NCBI GenBank assembly: GCA_030431475.1
Contig: JAUIJD010000013.1
Span: 27,266-91,265, forward strand
Length of the DNA: 64,000 bases
DNA from: Verrucomicrobiia bacterium
GTDB taxonomy: Bacteria; Verrucomicrobiota; Verrucomicrobiia; Verrucomicrobiales; Akkermansiaceae
Direction of reading: 5' to 3'
Under the pieces are notes generated by a model. It did not search any database. It had not been told where the DNA came from and saw only the letters and a program-made list of their open reading frames with translations. Both the position numbers and the translations under genes were made by a program. This document shows, piece by piece, positions 50,059 to 59,520 of this stretch; the stretch's first letter is position 1, and each line of letters opens with the position of its first letter.

Positions 50059-52344
50059 TCATCGGAAATCCTCGCCGGAATCCGACAACGGCGCTCGCTT
50101 TGCCGAAGGCGTCCGGTCCTCCGCCTGGTGCCGACCTGCCTCCTCGAGCAAGGTTTTCACATTCTCCCAGTCGTACCAGAATCCGGTCGCCATCGTCCCG
50201 TAAGGCAGAGGCTTGCCCATGTGGTCCGAAGCGATCTTCTCCGCTTGATCGAGGTGTCTCCGTGCGTCGGCAGGCCTGCCGCTCTGCTGGTAGATCAGTC
50301 CGATGAGCGCATTCGCCAGCGGCTCGTTGGCCCGATTCTCATCCTCCAATTCAAGGACGGAAAGAGCCCATGATTCCGCCAGATCGAGCTCGCCGGCCCG
50401 ATAGTGGTGCAGGGCGACCGCGAAGCGCTCCCATGCATCCATGTTGCCGATTCCGGCGACCTCCTCGGGCGACCCAGGCAATCCGTGGGTAAGTACCCCT
50501 GCGAGCTCCCCGGTTCTCCTCAAGACACCTTCCGGCGCCGGCTTCAACAAGCAGGCTTTGAGAATCCGCTCGGCGACCAACCGGTCGTCGGTATCCCCGT
50601 AGAGATCCAAGGCCAACTGGCGCAGCTGATCGTAGCGTTCCGTCTCCGACCAGCCGGCGAGGGCCGCCGATGCCGGAAGAAAGTAGTTGGAATTGTTGTC
50701 GGTATGCATCCGGTCGGTTCTCGCCAACGCGTATGCCATCGCGAGGAAGCGCCGTTCCGCCTTCTTCTCCCGCCCACCGGCCCGGTGCCACTCGGCAAGC
50801 TCCTGGAAGACCGCAACGGTCTCCAGAGAAGCCGGAATCTCCTTGAGCGGGATGGCCTCCACCTGCTCTTCGGCACCCTCGATGTCACCGTAGCGAAGGC
50901 GGACTGCGGCCTCCGCCACCCGCGAACGATACTCCCAGCGCTCCCGGGTCGTCTTCTCCGCGAGGTGCGCGTCCTCCGCCTGAACCCTCATCCGTTCCTG
51001 CGCGGCACGCGCCTCCCTCTCCCGGAGGAAGAGCACCGTCGCCACTCCGAGCCCGGCGACCAATCCCGCGAACGCCAAGGCTCCCGCTCCGTAGAGCAGG
51101 CGATTGCGACGGATCAACTTCGCGAGGCGGTATCCACGGCCCTGTGGCCGTGCACTCACGGCTTCCCCCTGAAGCCAGCGCTGGACGTCGGCGGCGAGAG
51201 CCGCGGCCGTGTCGTAGCGTCGGTCGGGATTGCGATGGATGGCCTTGCGCACAATCCAGTCGAGGTCGCGTCGGCACCACACGAGCAATCGCCCGACGGG
51301 GGTCGTTCGGTCACCCCCCACCTGCAACCGCTCCTGCTCGCCTTGGGAATCCAGCGTTGCCGACGGCAGCCGGGGGCTCGTCTCCGCCATGATCCGTCGC
51401 AACTCATCCGGGTCACGCTCCATGAGGTCGGCCGGCAGGTGCATGTGCGGACCGGCCAGCAGCTCTCCCAGCAGCATGCCGAGGCTGTAGATGTCGCTCC
51501 GCGTATCCACCGGGTGATCTCCGGTCGCCTGCTCCGGGCTCATGTAGGCGGGGGTTCCCACCAGATCCACGGCACCGCCCCGGGCCGCAACCTCGCTCTC
51601 CTGCGCGATCCCGAAGTCGATCACCTTGGGCTCCGGTGTCGATTCGTGGACTTCAACGAGCACGTTGGAGGGCTTGATGTCTCGATGCACCACGCCCCTC
51701 TGGTGGGCGTGCTGGATCGCGTTGCAGACCCGGACGAACAACCGGAGCCGCTCGCGCACGTCGAGCTTGCGGGAATCGCAGTAGTCGGTGATCGCCACAC
51801 CATCGACCAGCTCCATCACGAAGAACGGCCTACCGCTCCCATGGGTTCCGGCGTCGAGAACCCGCGCGATGTTCGGATGATTCATCGATGCCAGCGCCTG
51901 CCTTTCGGCCTCGAAGCGGGCGACCGATTCCGGATTCTCCAGGCCCAGCCGAATGATCTTCAACGCCACCTTCCTCCGCACCGGCTCGCGCTGCTCGGCG
52001 AGATAGACGACGCCGCACCCACCGGCGCCGATCCGCTCGAGCAGACGGTAGCGCCCGACCTCCACTCCCATTCCGTCGAGGTCGTCCTCGGCACCTTCCG
52101 CCGACTCCCCCGCTTTCACCTGCGGCTCGAACTCGAAGAAATCATCGGCGTCGGACAAGCGCCCGAACAAGCGTCGGATGCGGGCCGCCAGCTCCGCCTC
52201 CCCCCGACAGGCGAAAGCCAGGAAGCGCTCCCGCTCCTCATCCGTCGAGAACACCGAAGCGGCGTCGAACAGCAGCTCCTCCACCTCCGCGTCGGTCAGA
52301 GCCCGGTCGGGAAACGTCGGATCGCTAGTCTCCGCGCTCATCAC
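50059..52344 (-). CDS. Receptor-like Ser/Thr protein kinase with TPR tail
   Basis: 761 residues. The kinase domain (~96-385) is complete: 'IGAGGCGVVYLAE', K129 in 'VALKII', 'GVVHRDIKPSNVLV' (D222), 'DFGIA' (D243), 'GTPAYMSPEQATG' and 'DIYSLGMLLGELL'. One membrane helix follows (~425-445, 'GAGALAFAGLVAGLGVATVL'). The extracytoplasmic part is helical and TPR-like ('EPLANALIGLIYQQSGRPAD'). The start overlaps the ECF sigma gene by 20 bases, the usual ECF/PknB pairing of Planctomycetes and Verrucomicrobia, in which the kinase phosphorylates or is controlled with the sigma factor. The GH127 genes follow immediately. Confidence 0.93.
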   Translation of the reverse strand: MMSAETSDPTFPDRALTDAEVEELLFDAASVFSTDEERERFLAFACRGEAELAARIRRLFGRLSDADDFFEFEPQVKAGESAEGAEDDLDGMGVEVGRYRLLERIGAGGCGVVYLAEQREPVRRKVALKIIRLGLENPESVARFEAERQALASMNHPNIARVLDAGTHGSGRPFFVMELVDGVAITDYCDSRKLDVRERLRLFVRVCNAIQHAHQRGVVHRDIKPSNVLVEVHESTPEPKVIDFGIAQESEVAARGGAVDLVGTPAYMSPEQATGDHPVDTRSDIYSLGMLLGELLAGPHMHLPADLMERDPDELRRIMAETSPRLPSATLDSQGEQERLQVGGDRTTPVGRLLVWCRRDLDWIVRKAIHRNPDRRYDTAAALAADVQRWLQGEAVSARPQGRGYRLAKLIRRNRLLYGAGALAFAGLVAGLGVATVLFLREREARAAQERMRVQAEDAHLAEKTTRERWEYRSRVAEAAVRLRYGDIEGAEEQVEAIPLKEIPASLETVAVFQELAEWHRAGGREKKAERRFLAMAYALARTDRMHTDNNSNYFLPASAALAGWSETERYDQLRQLALDLYGDTDDRLVAERILKACLLKPAPEGVLRRTGELAGVLTHGLPGSPEEVAGIGNMDAWERFAVALHHYRAGELDLAESWALSVLELEDENRANEPLANALIGLIYQQSGRPADARRHLDQAEKIASDHMGKPLPYGTMATGFWYDWENVKTLLEEAGRHQAEDRTPSAKRAPLSDSGEDFR

Positions 52345-52888
52345 AGATCAGCTCGTAGAGCCGGGCTTTGGCAAACGCCCAGTGGCGGTCGATCGTCCGC
52401 TCGGTCACCCCCTGCATCGCCGCGATCTCCTTGTTGGTCAGGCCCCCGAAAAACTTCAGCGACACGACCTGGGCGCGATCGGGGTGCTCGGCCTCGAGCT
52501 GCTCGAGCACGTCGTTGACCAGCAGCACCCGTTCTTCCTGGGTGGCGGCCGGGACGGGCAGGTTGTCGATCTGGATGTGCTCCGCATTCGCCCCGTGCTT
52601 CTGGGCGGCCTTCTTCCGCGCCCGGTCGACGAGAATGTTCCGCATCGCCAGCGCCGCGGTGCGGAAGAAATGGGCCCGGTCGTTCCAGTCGCGGGAGTCG
52701 TCGCCACCGAGGCGCAGCCACGCTTCGTGGACCAGCGCGGTCGCCTGGATGGTCTGCTCGCGCCGCCCCTTGGGCAGCTTGCGGGCGGCCAGACTGCGCA
52801 ACTCGTCGTAGATCAGCGGCAGCAGGTCCTCCGAGACCGGCTTGCCGTCCTTGATCGAGTTCTCCAAAATCTTGTCCAGTTCGCCCAT
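52325..52888 (-). CDS. ECF sigma factor linked to Ser/Thr kinase
   Basis: 187 residues resembling the TIGR02999/ECF group found next to Ser/Thr kinases: 'LAARKLPKGRREQTIQATAL', 'VHEAWLRL', 'DRAHFFRTAALAMRNILVDR' (region 2), and 'VVSLKFFGGLTNKEIAAMQG' with 'TERTIDRHWAFAKARL' (region 4). It overlaps the kinase start by 20 bases. The 52889-53134 gap upstream should hold the promoter for a sigma-kinase-GH127-GH127 run; no clear hexamers were seen. Confidence 0.93.
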   Translation of the reverse strand: MGELDKILENSIKDGKPVSEDLLPLIYDELRSLAARKLPKGRREQTIQATALVHEAWLRLGGDDSRDWNDRAHFFRTAALAMRNILVDRARKKAAQKHGANAEHIQIDNLPVPAATQEERVLLVNDVLEQLEAEHPDRAQVVSLKFFGGLTNKEIAAMQGVTERTIDRHWAFAKARLYELICDERGD

Positions 52889-53134
52889 GCGCCTCCTCGG
52901 AAGCTAGGCGCCGCTTCCGGAAATGTCACGCCATCAGGCGGTCCGAGCGGGCCGTCCATTCCCGTACCCACTCCCGATTGCCGCGGATCTCCCGTTCAAA
53001 GGTGCCGATTCCCGGGAAGCATCCGGCCACCGCTGTGACCGTCGTCCCCCGGTTCCCGATCGCGAGTGCGATCCAGACGAAACCGGCCTCTCCCCCTCGA
53101 GGAAGAAGCCGGACCGATTCGTCGAAAGAGCCCG

Positions 53135-55468
53135 TCAGGGCACGTCCTGCGTCACCTCGACTCCAATGAACAGCTTTCCGGGAACCGTATCGGGAATCGT
53201 CGCGGTCACCGTGGTGGTGCCAACCTCGGGATCATCGAGGCTGGGACTGAAGTTCACGGTCGTGCCGCTGACCGTAGCACCGTCGGCGTTCCACGCAGTC
53301 AGATCCGTCGTCCAGCGATAGACCGCCGACACGTCGCTGGCCGGCGTGGCATTCTGAGGATGCTGGAAGACGAAGGTGTTGCCCGACTTCCCGCCGGCCA
53401 TCACGCCCTGGCTGAACTGCGTGGGATCGGTGCCGAAGAAGTTCTCCTCGCCGTTGGTCAGCCCGTCGCCGTCAGGATCGTCGCCGAAGCCGTCCTCGGC
53501 TCCCACGCCCGGAAAGCCCCCGATCCAAGTCGCGAAGTCGTCGGCGACTCCGCTCAGTCCGGTGAGATCGGCGTGGAACGCGCGGTCGCCGGTCAGCGCG
53601 GTGTAGTTGGCGTCGATGGTCGCATCCGACCCGGTCAGCCCACCGAACGCCTCACCACCGGCGTAGCCTTCCGCCGAGGTCCCGTTCCAATCCACGAACG
53701 GATCTCCGGAGGCAAAGGTGATCTCGAAGTAGTAGAGGGTGTTCGGCGTCAGTGTCCCGATGCCAGCCGCGGAGAGATCGAAGGTGAAGAAGGTTCCCTC
53801 CCCCGCAACATTGATCCCGAAGAAGGCATCTCCGGTGTAGGACGCGACGTCGGTCTGATAGATCGGGGTCTTGATCTCGCCCGACAGGCTGCCGAACTCG
53901 AAGGCGAAGAGGTCGCCCGGCTGGAGGTCGATGAAGGTCGTGCCGCCCTCCACGGTCTGGATCGTGATCGAATTGAGGTCATAGCCCAGCGGATCGCTGC
54001 CGGTGGTGAAGCTCATACCCTGGCTCGGCCGGTCGAAGGCGAGGAAGGTGAACTCGTCGTCTCCGGCCGCGATGTTGTCCGCGTCGGCCACGATTCCCGG
54101 GAGATAGGACTCGTCGAAGGAATCGACCGCGGGAGCCATCGGACTCGAGGTGACTTCGAAGTCCGCAAGCACGAGGCTGATGTCATCGGAGATCGTCTCG
54201 GTGGGGCTGCCCTCGTCCGGGATGGCGGCCTCGTCCTGGATCACGACGAAATAGAGATCCTCGTCACCCGCCTCCATGTTGGCGATCTGGAGGGTATCGG
54301 TGGTGGCTCCGGAAATGTCCCCCCCGTCGACGAGGGGGATCTCGTCCTCGCCAACCACGCGATACCATTCGTAGGTGAGGTCCGCCACGCCGTTCACGCC
54401 GGTGGCGGTCACCGTGAGATTCGCCGTGTCCCCGGCCAGGACGGCCACCATCCCGGGCTGCTGCGTGATGGTCGGATCGGGGTAGATCAGGTCAACGAGC
54501 ACCTCGGTGCTGGTCACCGATCCATTCACATTCGTGGCGACCACGCGATAGTAGCCGTTGTCACCATAGACGGCCGGGTCCAGCGACAGCAGATTGGACG
54601 TCTCCCCCGTGAGTTCCGTCCACGGCGCCAAGCCGTCGGCGGAATACTCCCACTGGAGATCAGGCTCGGGGTCTCCCACCACCGAGCAACTCAGGCTCAC
54701 GCTGTCCCCCACGAAGCCGAGATACTCCGATGGCGGCACCGTGAACTCCGGTACCGCGGGCACCGCCCCGGTGTTCACCACCTGAATCGCCGAGATGCCC
54801 CCGAAACTTCCTGTCGTCGTGTCGGCCAGGAAGAACTCCGTGGTGAAAGTTTGAGTGGACCCGCTGAGACCACTGAAGACCGCATAGTTGGCCTCGGTGG
54901 TGAAGTCGGTCGTGTTGGTGGTCTGGACCAGAAGGGCGTCAGCACCGGCGATCTGGCCGTCCAGCACGGCGAAGCGATAGGTGGTGGTCCCATCGGTTAC
55001 GGTTCCCGTTCGGGTGGCGTCATCCGACGCAAAATAGACATAGACATCGTACGTCGAATACGGGATCTGGTTGAGGGTGATGTTCGCGGGATTGTTGGCC
55101 GCATGCCCGCCGTTCAGGTAACCGTTGAGCATCTCCTTGTTCCATGAACCGTCCGAGTCCACCCCGGGATGTGAAAACTGGAGCGGGTAGGTGCCGAAGG
55201 GACCCACGGGCACCACATCCATCGGCGTCGTCGCGCCGGTGCTGTCCCTCAGGTCGGTGTAGTCATAGGCCGGGAAGTCATTGGTCCAGTAGTCCGCGCT
55301 CGCGCCGGGCGCCCCGGCAAGCGCGGGCGAGGCCGGCAGACTGCCTGCGCCATCGCCGCCGACGGTTCCATTGTTGTCGACATTGAAGCTGATGATCTGG
55401 GCTCCGGCCGAAGCGCCGAGCATGAGACCCAATGCGAGGATCCGGTAGTGAGCTTGTGGTTGTTTCAT
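53135..55468 (-). CDS. Large secreted Ig-domain protein with shared C-terminal modules
   Basis: 777 residues from the ATG at 55468. Signal peptide 'YRILALGLMLGASAGAQ'. The first ~220 residues are a beta domain ('YTDLRDSTGATTPMDVVPVG', 'DVYVYFASDDATRTGTVTDG'). Two Ig-like domains follow ('PPSEYLGFVGDSVSLSCSVV', 'QPGMVAVLAGDTANLTV'). Next comes a ~200-residue module with 'DADNIAAGDDEFTFLAFDRP', 'SQGMSFTTGSDPLGYDL' and 'LTGDRAFHADLTGLSG' that is also present in the next two genes. The end is 'DDPDGDGLTNGEENFFGTDP' plus 'YRWTTDLTAWNADG'. No catalytic domain recognised; probably a surface adhesin or glycan-binding protein. Confidence 0.82.
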   Translation of the reverse strand: MKQPQAHYRILALGLMLGASAGAQIISFNVDNNGTVGGDGAGSLPASPALAGAPGASADYWTNDFPAYDYTDLRDSTGATTPMDVVPVGPFGTYPLQFSHPGVDSDGSWNKEMLNGYLNGGHAANNPANITLNQIPYSTYDVYVYFASDDATRTGTVTDGTTTYRFAVLDGQIAGADALLVQTTNTTDFTTEANYAVFSGLSGSTQTFTTEFFLADTTTGSFGGISAIQVVNTGAVPAVPEFTVPPSEYLGFVGDSVSLSCSVVGDPEPDLQWEYSADGLAPWTELTGETSNLLSLDPAVYGDNGYYRVVATNVNGSVTSTEVLVDLIYPDPTITQQPGMVAVLAGDTANLTVTATGVNGVADLTYEWYRVVGEDEIPLVDGGDISGATTDTLQIANMEAGDEDLYFVVIQDEAAIPDEGSPTETISDDISLVLADFEVTSSPMAPAVDSFDESYLPGIVADADNIAAGDDEFTFLAFDRPSQGMSFTTGSDPLGYDLNSITIQTVEGGTTFIDLQPGDLFAFEFGSLSGEIKTPIYQTDVASYTGDAFFGINVAGEGTFFTFDLSAAGIGTLTPNTLYYFEITFASGDPFVDWNGTSAEGYAGGEAFGGLTGSDATIDANYTALTGDRAFHADLTGLSGVADDFATWIGGFPGVGAEDGFGDDPDGDGLTNGEENFFGTDPTQFSQGVMAGGKSGNTFVFQHPQNATPASDVSAVYRWTTDLTAWNADGATVSGTTVNFSPSLDDPEVGTTTVTATIPDTVPGKLFIGVEVTQDVP

Positions 55469-55643
55469 TGGTAGTAATGGATTTGGGGAAATCGAACGAA
55501 ACCTGCCGGACCACTGGTGCCCATTCTCCATCGGAATAGAGCAGATCGGCGAATCGGGGGCTCCCCTGATTCCCTTCAACGATCACGGAGCCGACCCATC
55601 GACGCAACGGGGATTACCGGGGGCAAGTTGTCTTATGATCATA

Positions 55644-58600
55644 CTAGGGAGCGCCGGTCTGGATCACTTCGATCGCAACGAACAGCCCGGCAGGCAGGGC
55701 ATCGGGAATGGTCGCGGTCACCGTGGTCATCCCGACCTCCGGATCATCCGGACTAACGCTGAAGTTCACGGTCGTCCCCCCCACCGTCTCGCCGTCGGCA
55801 TGCCACGACTCCAGATCGGTCGTCCAGCGATAGCTCGCCGCCACGTCACTTGCCGGCGCTCCATTCTGCGGATGCCGGAAGATGAAGGTGTTCCCCGTGA
55901 GCCCTTGGGCGCTCAGTGCCGGACTGAACTGCGAGGGGTCGGTGCCGAGAAAGTTCTCCAATCCGTTGGCGACACCATCCCGATCCGGATCGTGGTCGAA
56001 ACCCTGCTCGGAAGGATCGAGTCCGAAGGCCGGATCCGATACCCAACTCGTGAAATCATCCCCGACCACGGCCGTCAGGTCGGCGTGGAAGCTGCGATCA
56101 CCGGTCAGGGGCGTGTAGGTGGCGTCGATGACCGCGTCGGAACCGGTCAGTCCACCGAAGGCCTCACCATCGGGGTATCCCCCCGCCGCACTCCCGTTCC
56201 ATTCCACGAACAATGGGGCCGTATCGGCCGTGACCTCGAAGTAGTAGGTGGTGTTCGGGGCCAGTTCGATTCCCGCGCCCGAGAGATTGAAGGTGAAGTA
56301 GGTCCCCTGCCCTGTGGTTGCCCCGATGTCCGGATAGTCGGTTCCAACGTACTCGGCGGTGGAATTCGTATAAGACGGGATCTTGGTCGTTCCGTCCAGT
56401 TCACCGAACGCAAACCCGAAACGATCGCCTGCCTCGAGTTTGATGTAGGTCGTACCGTAAGAAACGGTCTGGAAGGTGATCGCTTCGAGCGAGTACCCCT
56501 CCGGATTGGAACCCGTCGTGAAGCTCATCCCCTGGCTCGGCCGATCATGAGCCACGTAGGTGAACTCGTCGTCCCCTCCGCCGATATTGTCTCCGTCGGC
56601 CGTGATCGCCGGATTCGGAAAGTAGAATGCATCGTCCCCATCCGTCGCAGGCGCCGTGCTGCTGGAGGTGACCTCGAGACTGAAGGGCGGCGGAGGCGCT
56701 GCCCCGTCCATGTAGAACGCCATCTCCGCGATGTTGCAGTAGGAACCGGCGGGACCGAGATAACGCAGGTAGCGGTATTCCTCGACACTGTCGACGAACA
56801 CCAGCGTCTCGGGAGAAGGCGTCCCTGAGACCGTGTGGAAGGTGGTGTAGTTGGTGCCGTCGTTCGAGCCCTGGAACTGGCCTCCATCCATCCGGGACTC
56901 AAACCCGGATCGGGGAGTGAAGATGATTGCGTTGATCCGCGAGGCGTTGCCGTCGCCGAGATCGATTCCGGTGTGCCCGCCGTCGGGTTGCTGATAGTCG
57001 AAGTAGGTAGCGAGATTCCCGTCCGTCGCCTTGTCGAACTCGGTCCCGGGCGACCATGAGGGCGTCGTTCCGAACGCGGTGCCGGTGACCTCGGTCATGT
57101 CGAACACGAACACCGTGAACTTCTGGTCTTCCTCCCGGAAGAGTTCCACGCCGCCCTTCTCGGCGGACAGCACGAGGTAGAACTCGGTGTCCTCGGGAGC
57201 ATCGGGGATGGTGAAGGAGATGTCCTCGGTCGCCGTGTATCCCAGAGGCACGGTGGCGTTGATCGTCCCGGAGTCGATCACCGAACCGGTCGCCGAGCCC
57301 TGGCGGAGTTCCCAGGTCACGTCCACGGCGGTGCCGCTGAAGGTGTCGTTGTAGATCCGCAGCGTCCGGGCCATTTCCTCGAGAGGCTCGACAAAGGGCA
57401 CGTTGGCCGGCCACTCGCCGCCGGCATTGGAGTATTTGTTGTCCTCCCAGTATTCGGTATCGACCACCAGCACCGGGCTGAAGCCCGCCTGCACGCGCTG
57501 GATCTGGTGGTTGCTCCAGGGATCGAGGAGGTTGTCCTCGCCGTAGAGCGGGAAGAAGTCGTCCGGAATCCACGGCGGATTCTCCAACTGCATCTCATCG
57601 GTCTCGGTTCCCGGAATGACGCTGCTCCAGGCCGAAAGCAAGGTGTAGGGACGAATGTCGGACGCCCCCTTGGCCCGCATGGCCTGGGTGGAGGTGGCGA
57701 ACCACGCGAAACCCTGGGCGGTGTTGTCCGCATACCAGATATGTTCACCGGAGCCGTAGGGGCGATCGGTGCGTTCGAACACGTCCTCGGTGTACTGACC
57801 GTAGGCGTTGTTGCTCAGGCCGTAATGGCGGAAGACGGCCAGGTCGTCGTAGGCGAGGGCGTTGTACTCGGTGTAGGCGGCGTCGATGCTCAGCGGCCGG
57901 GTGCCGTCGACTTCCTTGGCGGCATCGTACAGATCCTGGTGGAACTGTTCCTGGAAGGCGAGTCCTCCCCCGGCGTGGTCGGGCTCGTTGCTGAGACTGG
58001 ACCGGACGATGGAGGCGTGATTGCGGTTCTGCCGGAATAGGTCCTTCGCATGCTGGATCATGTTGTCGTAGCCGGTGACAAAGTCCTGGCGACCGCTCGA
58101 GCCGCGGATGCCGGTCTCGTCGATGATCATCAGACCCATTTCATCGCACACATCCAGCATGTAGGGCGTGGCCGGAATCTGGTGGATGCGGACGACGTTG
58201 TAGTTCAGCCGCTGGTAGTGATCGACCGCCTTGGGCCAGCCGTTCGGACCGGGCAGGAAGCCGGGGTAGGTGCTGAAGGCATCGCCCAGACCGCCGGGGG
58301 CCGCGCCATTGGAGTCGATGCGGTCGTAGTTCGCTCCCTGCAGGCTGTCGCCGCGGAAGTTCACACGGACGCCGTTGAGGGTGTAGATGGTGTGGCTGGC
58401 GTCGGGCGACACCTGCCGGCACTCACGGAAGCCGAAACGCACCGAAGTCGCGTGCGTACCCCCGCCCGAGATCGACAGGTCCAGCTCGTGCAGTTGGGCG
58501 GTGTAGCCCGGCTCGTAGGGCACGTTGGGCCACCAGTAGGAGTCGGTGCCCAGATTCCAGTTGATCGGCCCGATGGTCACCTTGGTGGTCTGGCCGGCGG

Positions 58601-59339
58601 GGATCGAAACCGCCTGATTCGGCAAGGCGGGGTAGCTCCACGGATCGCCGTTCCACGAGTCGAGGCTGCCGGCGAGGGTGACGTTGGCCGGGCTCGCCGA
58701 GTCGTTGTGAATCCACACATCGTAGCTCAGACTGGTGGTTTCGACCGAAGGCTTCACGAACACGTCCTGAATGTACACCTGGGGATAGATCCGGAGCTCC
58801 GCCGAGCGGAAGATTCCCTCGGGCAGGAAGTCGGCCCAACTGCGGGCGCCGTCGGGAACGATCGTCTGGCCGGTGGCGGGATTGCGCATCGCCCCCGAGC
58901 CCTTGACGTGAAGACGGACGTCGTGGTTCGAGCCGGGCGTCACGTGATCGGTGATGTCGAAGGTGGCCGCGGTGTGCGACTGGACGCTGCTGCCGACGAG
59001 AACCTCATCGATGTAGAGATCGGACTGGTAGTTGACCGCGCCGAACTTGAGCTCGGTGACCTGTGGCTGGCCGATGTCGGGGATCGAGATCGTGGTCGAG
59101 TAATCCGCCTCCGCAGTGCCGGTGAAGCCCTGCTTGTACCAGCCACCACCGGGCACCTGGATCGTCGTCGCAGGACCATCGTTCGGATCGAAGCCCCAGG
59201 TTCCGGCAAGATCGACGACTTGCAGCGGCTCTCCCGAGGCCGGGCGGATCCCTCCGAGGAGCAGAAGGAACAAGATCGTCAGCAGACTCCAGCCGGAGGA
59301 TCCTGACGGGAGTCGATTGGAAAGCGTGCAGGTTTTCAT
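55644..59339 (-). CDS. Secreted GH2-type hydrolase with discoidin and shared modules
   Basis: 1231 residues with signal segment 'SLLTILFLLLLGGIRPASG'. GH2 N-terminal sugar-binding domain (~38-190, 'LAGTWGFDPNDG'), an immunoglobulin-like domain, then a TIM barrel (~310-650) with 'YNVVRIHQIPATPYMLDVCD', 'MGLMIIDETG' and acid/base E452 in 'SLSNEPDHAGG'; the nucleophile is not certain ('YGSGEHIWYAD' or 'VVDTEYWED'). A discoidin-like module follows (~770-900, 'SRMDGGQFQGSNDGTNYTTF'), then the shared module ('GDDEFTYVAHDRPSQGMSFT') and the 'DRDGVANGLENFLGTDP' tail. It is a beta-galactosidase/glucuronidase-type exo-enzyme with several binding parts. It lies 175 bp upstream of the Ig-domain gene on the same strand. 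Confidence 0.87.
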   Translation of the reverse strand: MKTCTLSNRLPSGSSGWSLLTILFLLLLGGIRPASGEPLQVVDLAGTWGFDPNDGPATTIQVPGGGWYKQGFTGTAEADYSTTISIPDIGQPQVTELKFGAVNYQSDLYIDEVLVGSSVQSHTAATFDITDHVTPGSNHDVRLHVKGSGAMRNPATGQTIVPDGARSWADFLPEGIFRSAELRIYPQVYIQDVFVKPSVETTSLSYDVWIHNDSASPANVTLAGSLDSWNGDPWSYPALPNQAVSIPAGQTTKVTIGPINWNLGTDSYWWPNVPYEPGYTAQLHELDLSISGGGTHATSVRFGFRECRQVSPDASHTIYTLNGVRVNFRGDSLQGANYDRIDSNGAAPGGLGDAFSTYPGFLPGPNGWPKAVDHYQRLNYNVVRIHQIPATPYMLDVCDEMGLMIIDETGIRGSSGRQDFVTGYDNMIQHAKDLFRQNRNHASIVRSSLSNEPDHAGGGLAFQEQFHQDLYDAAKEVDGTRPLSIDAAYTEYNALAYDDLAVFRHYGLSNNAYGQYTEDVFERTDRPYGSGEHIWYADNTAQGFAWFATSTQAMRAKGASDIRPYTLLSAWSSVIPGTETDEMQLENPPWIPDDFFPLYGEDNLLDPWSNHQIQRVQAGFSPVLVVDTEYWEDNKYSNAGGEWPANVPFVEPLEEMARTLRIYNDTFSGTAVDVTWELRQGSATGSVIDSGTINATVPLGYTATEDISFTIPDAPEDTEFYLVLSAEKGGVELFREEDQKFTVFVFDMTEVTGTAFGTTPSWSPGTEFDKATDGNLATYFDYQQPDGGHTGIDLGDGNASRINAIIFTPRSGFESRMDGGQFQGSNDGTNYTTFHTVSGTPSPETLVFVDSVEEYRYLRYLGPAGSYCNIAEMAFYMDGAAPPPPFSLEVTSSSTAPATDGDDAFYFPNPAITADGDNIGGGDDEFTYVAHDRPSQGMSFTTGSNPEGYSLEAITFQTVSYGTTYIKLEAGDRFGFAFGELDGTTKIPSYTNSTAEYVGTDYPDIGATTGQGTYFTFNLSGAGIELAPNTTYYFEVTADTAPLFVEWNGSAAGGYPDGEAFGGLTGSDAVIDATYTPLTGDRSFHADLTAVVGDDFTSWVSDPAFGLDPSEQGFDHDPDRDGVANGLENFLGTDPSQFSPALSAQGLTGNTFIFRHPQNGAPASDVAASYRWTTDLESWHADGETVGGTTVNFSVSPDDPEVGMTTVTATIPDALPAGLFVAIEVIQTGAP

Positions 59340-59449
59340 TCTATCTCAAAGTCACGGCGCAGGCCATCGTGTGCAACCGAGATGATCGGATTCCGCGGTC
59401 GGATTCCGACAGCCGAGCGGCATCTCCCCGGGAAAAGGACGCGCCCCGG

Positions 59450-59489
59450 AAACAAGAATGCCGCCGCATCTCCCGGGATGCAGCGGCAT
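59450..59489 (-). terminator. Terminator of the PEP-CTERM gene
   Basis: ATGCCGC (59458-59464) / GCGGCAT (59483-59489) with an inner GCATC/GATGC stem across one mismatch forms a long hairpin; on the minus strand TTCTTGTTT follows. It lies about 31 bases downstream of the PEP-CTERM gene stop codon. Confidence 0.75.
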
Positions 59490-59520
59490 GCAACTTGATC
59501 AAAGTCAGACGAGTGTCCGA

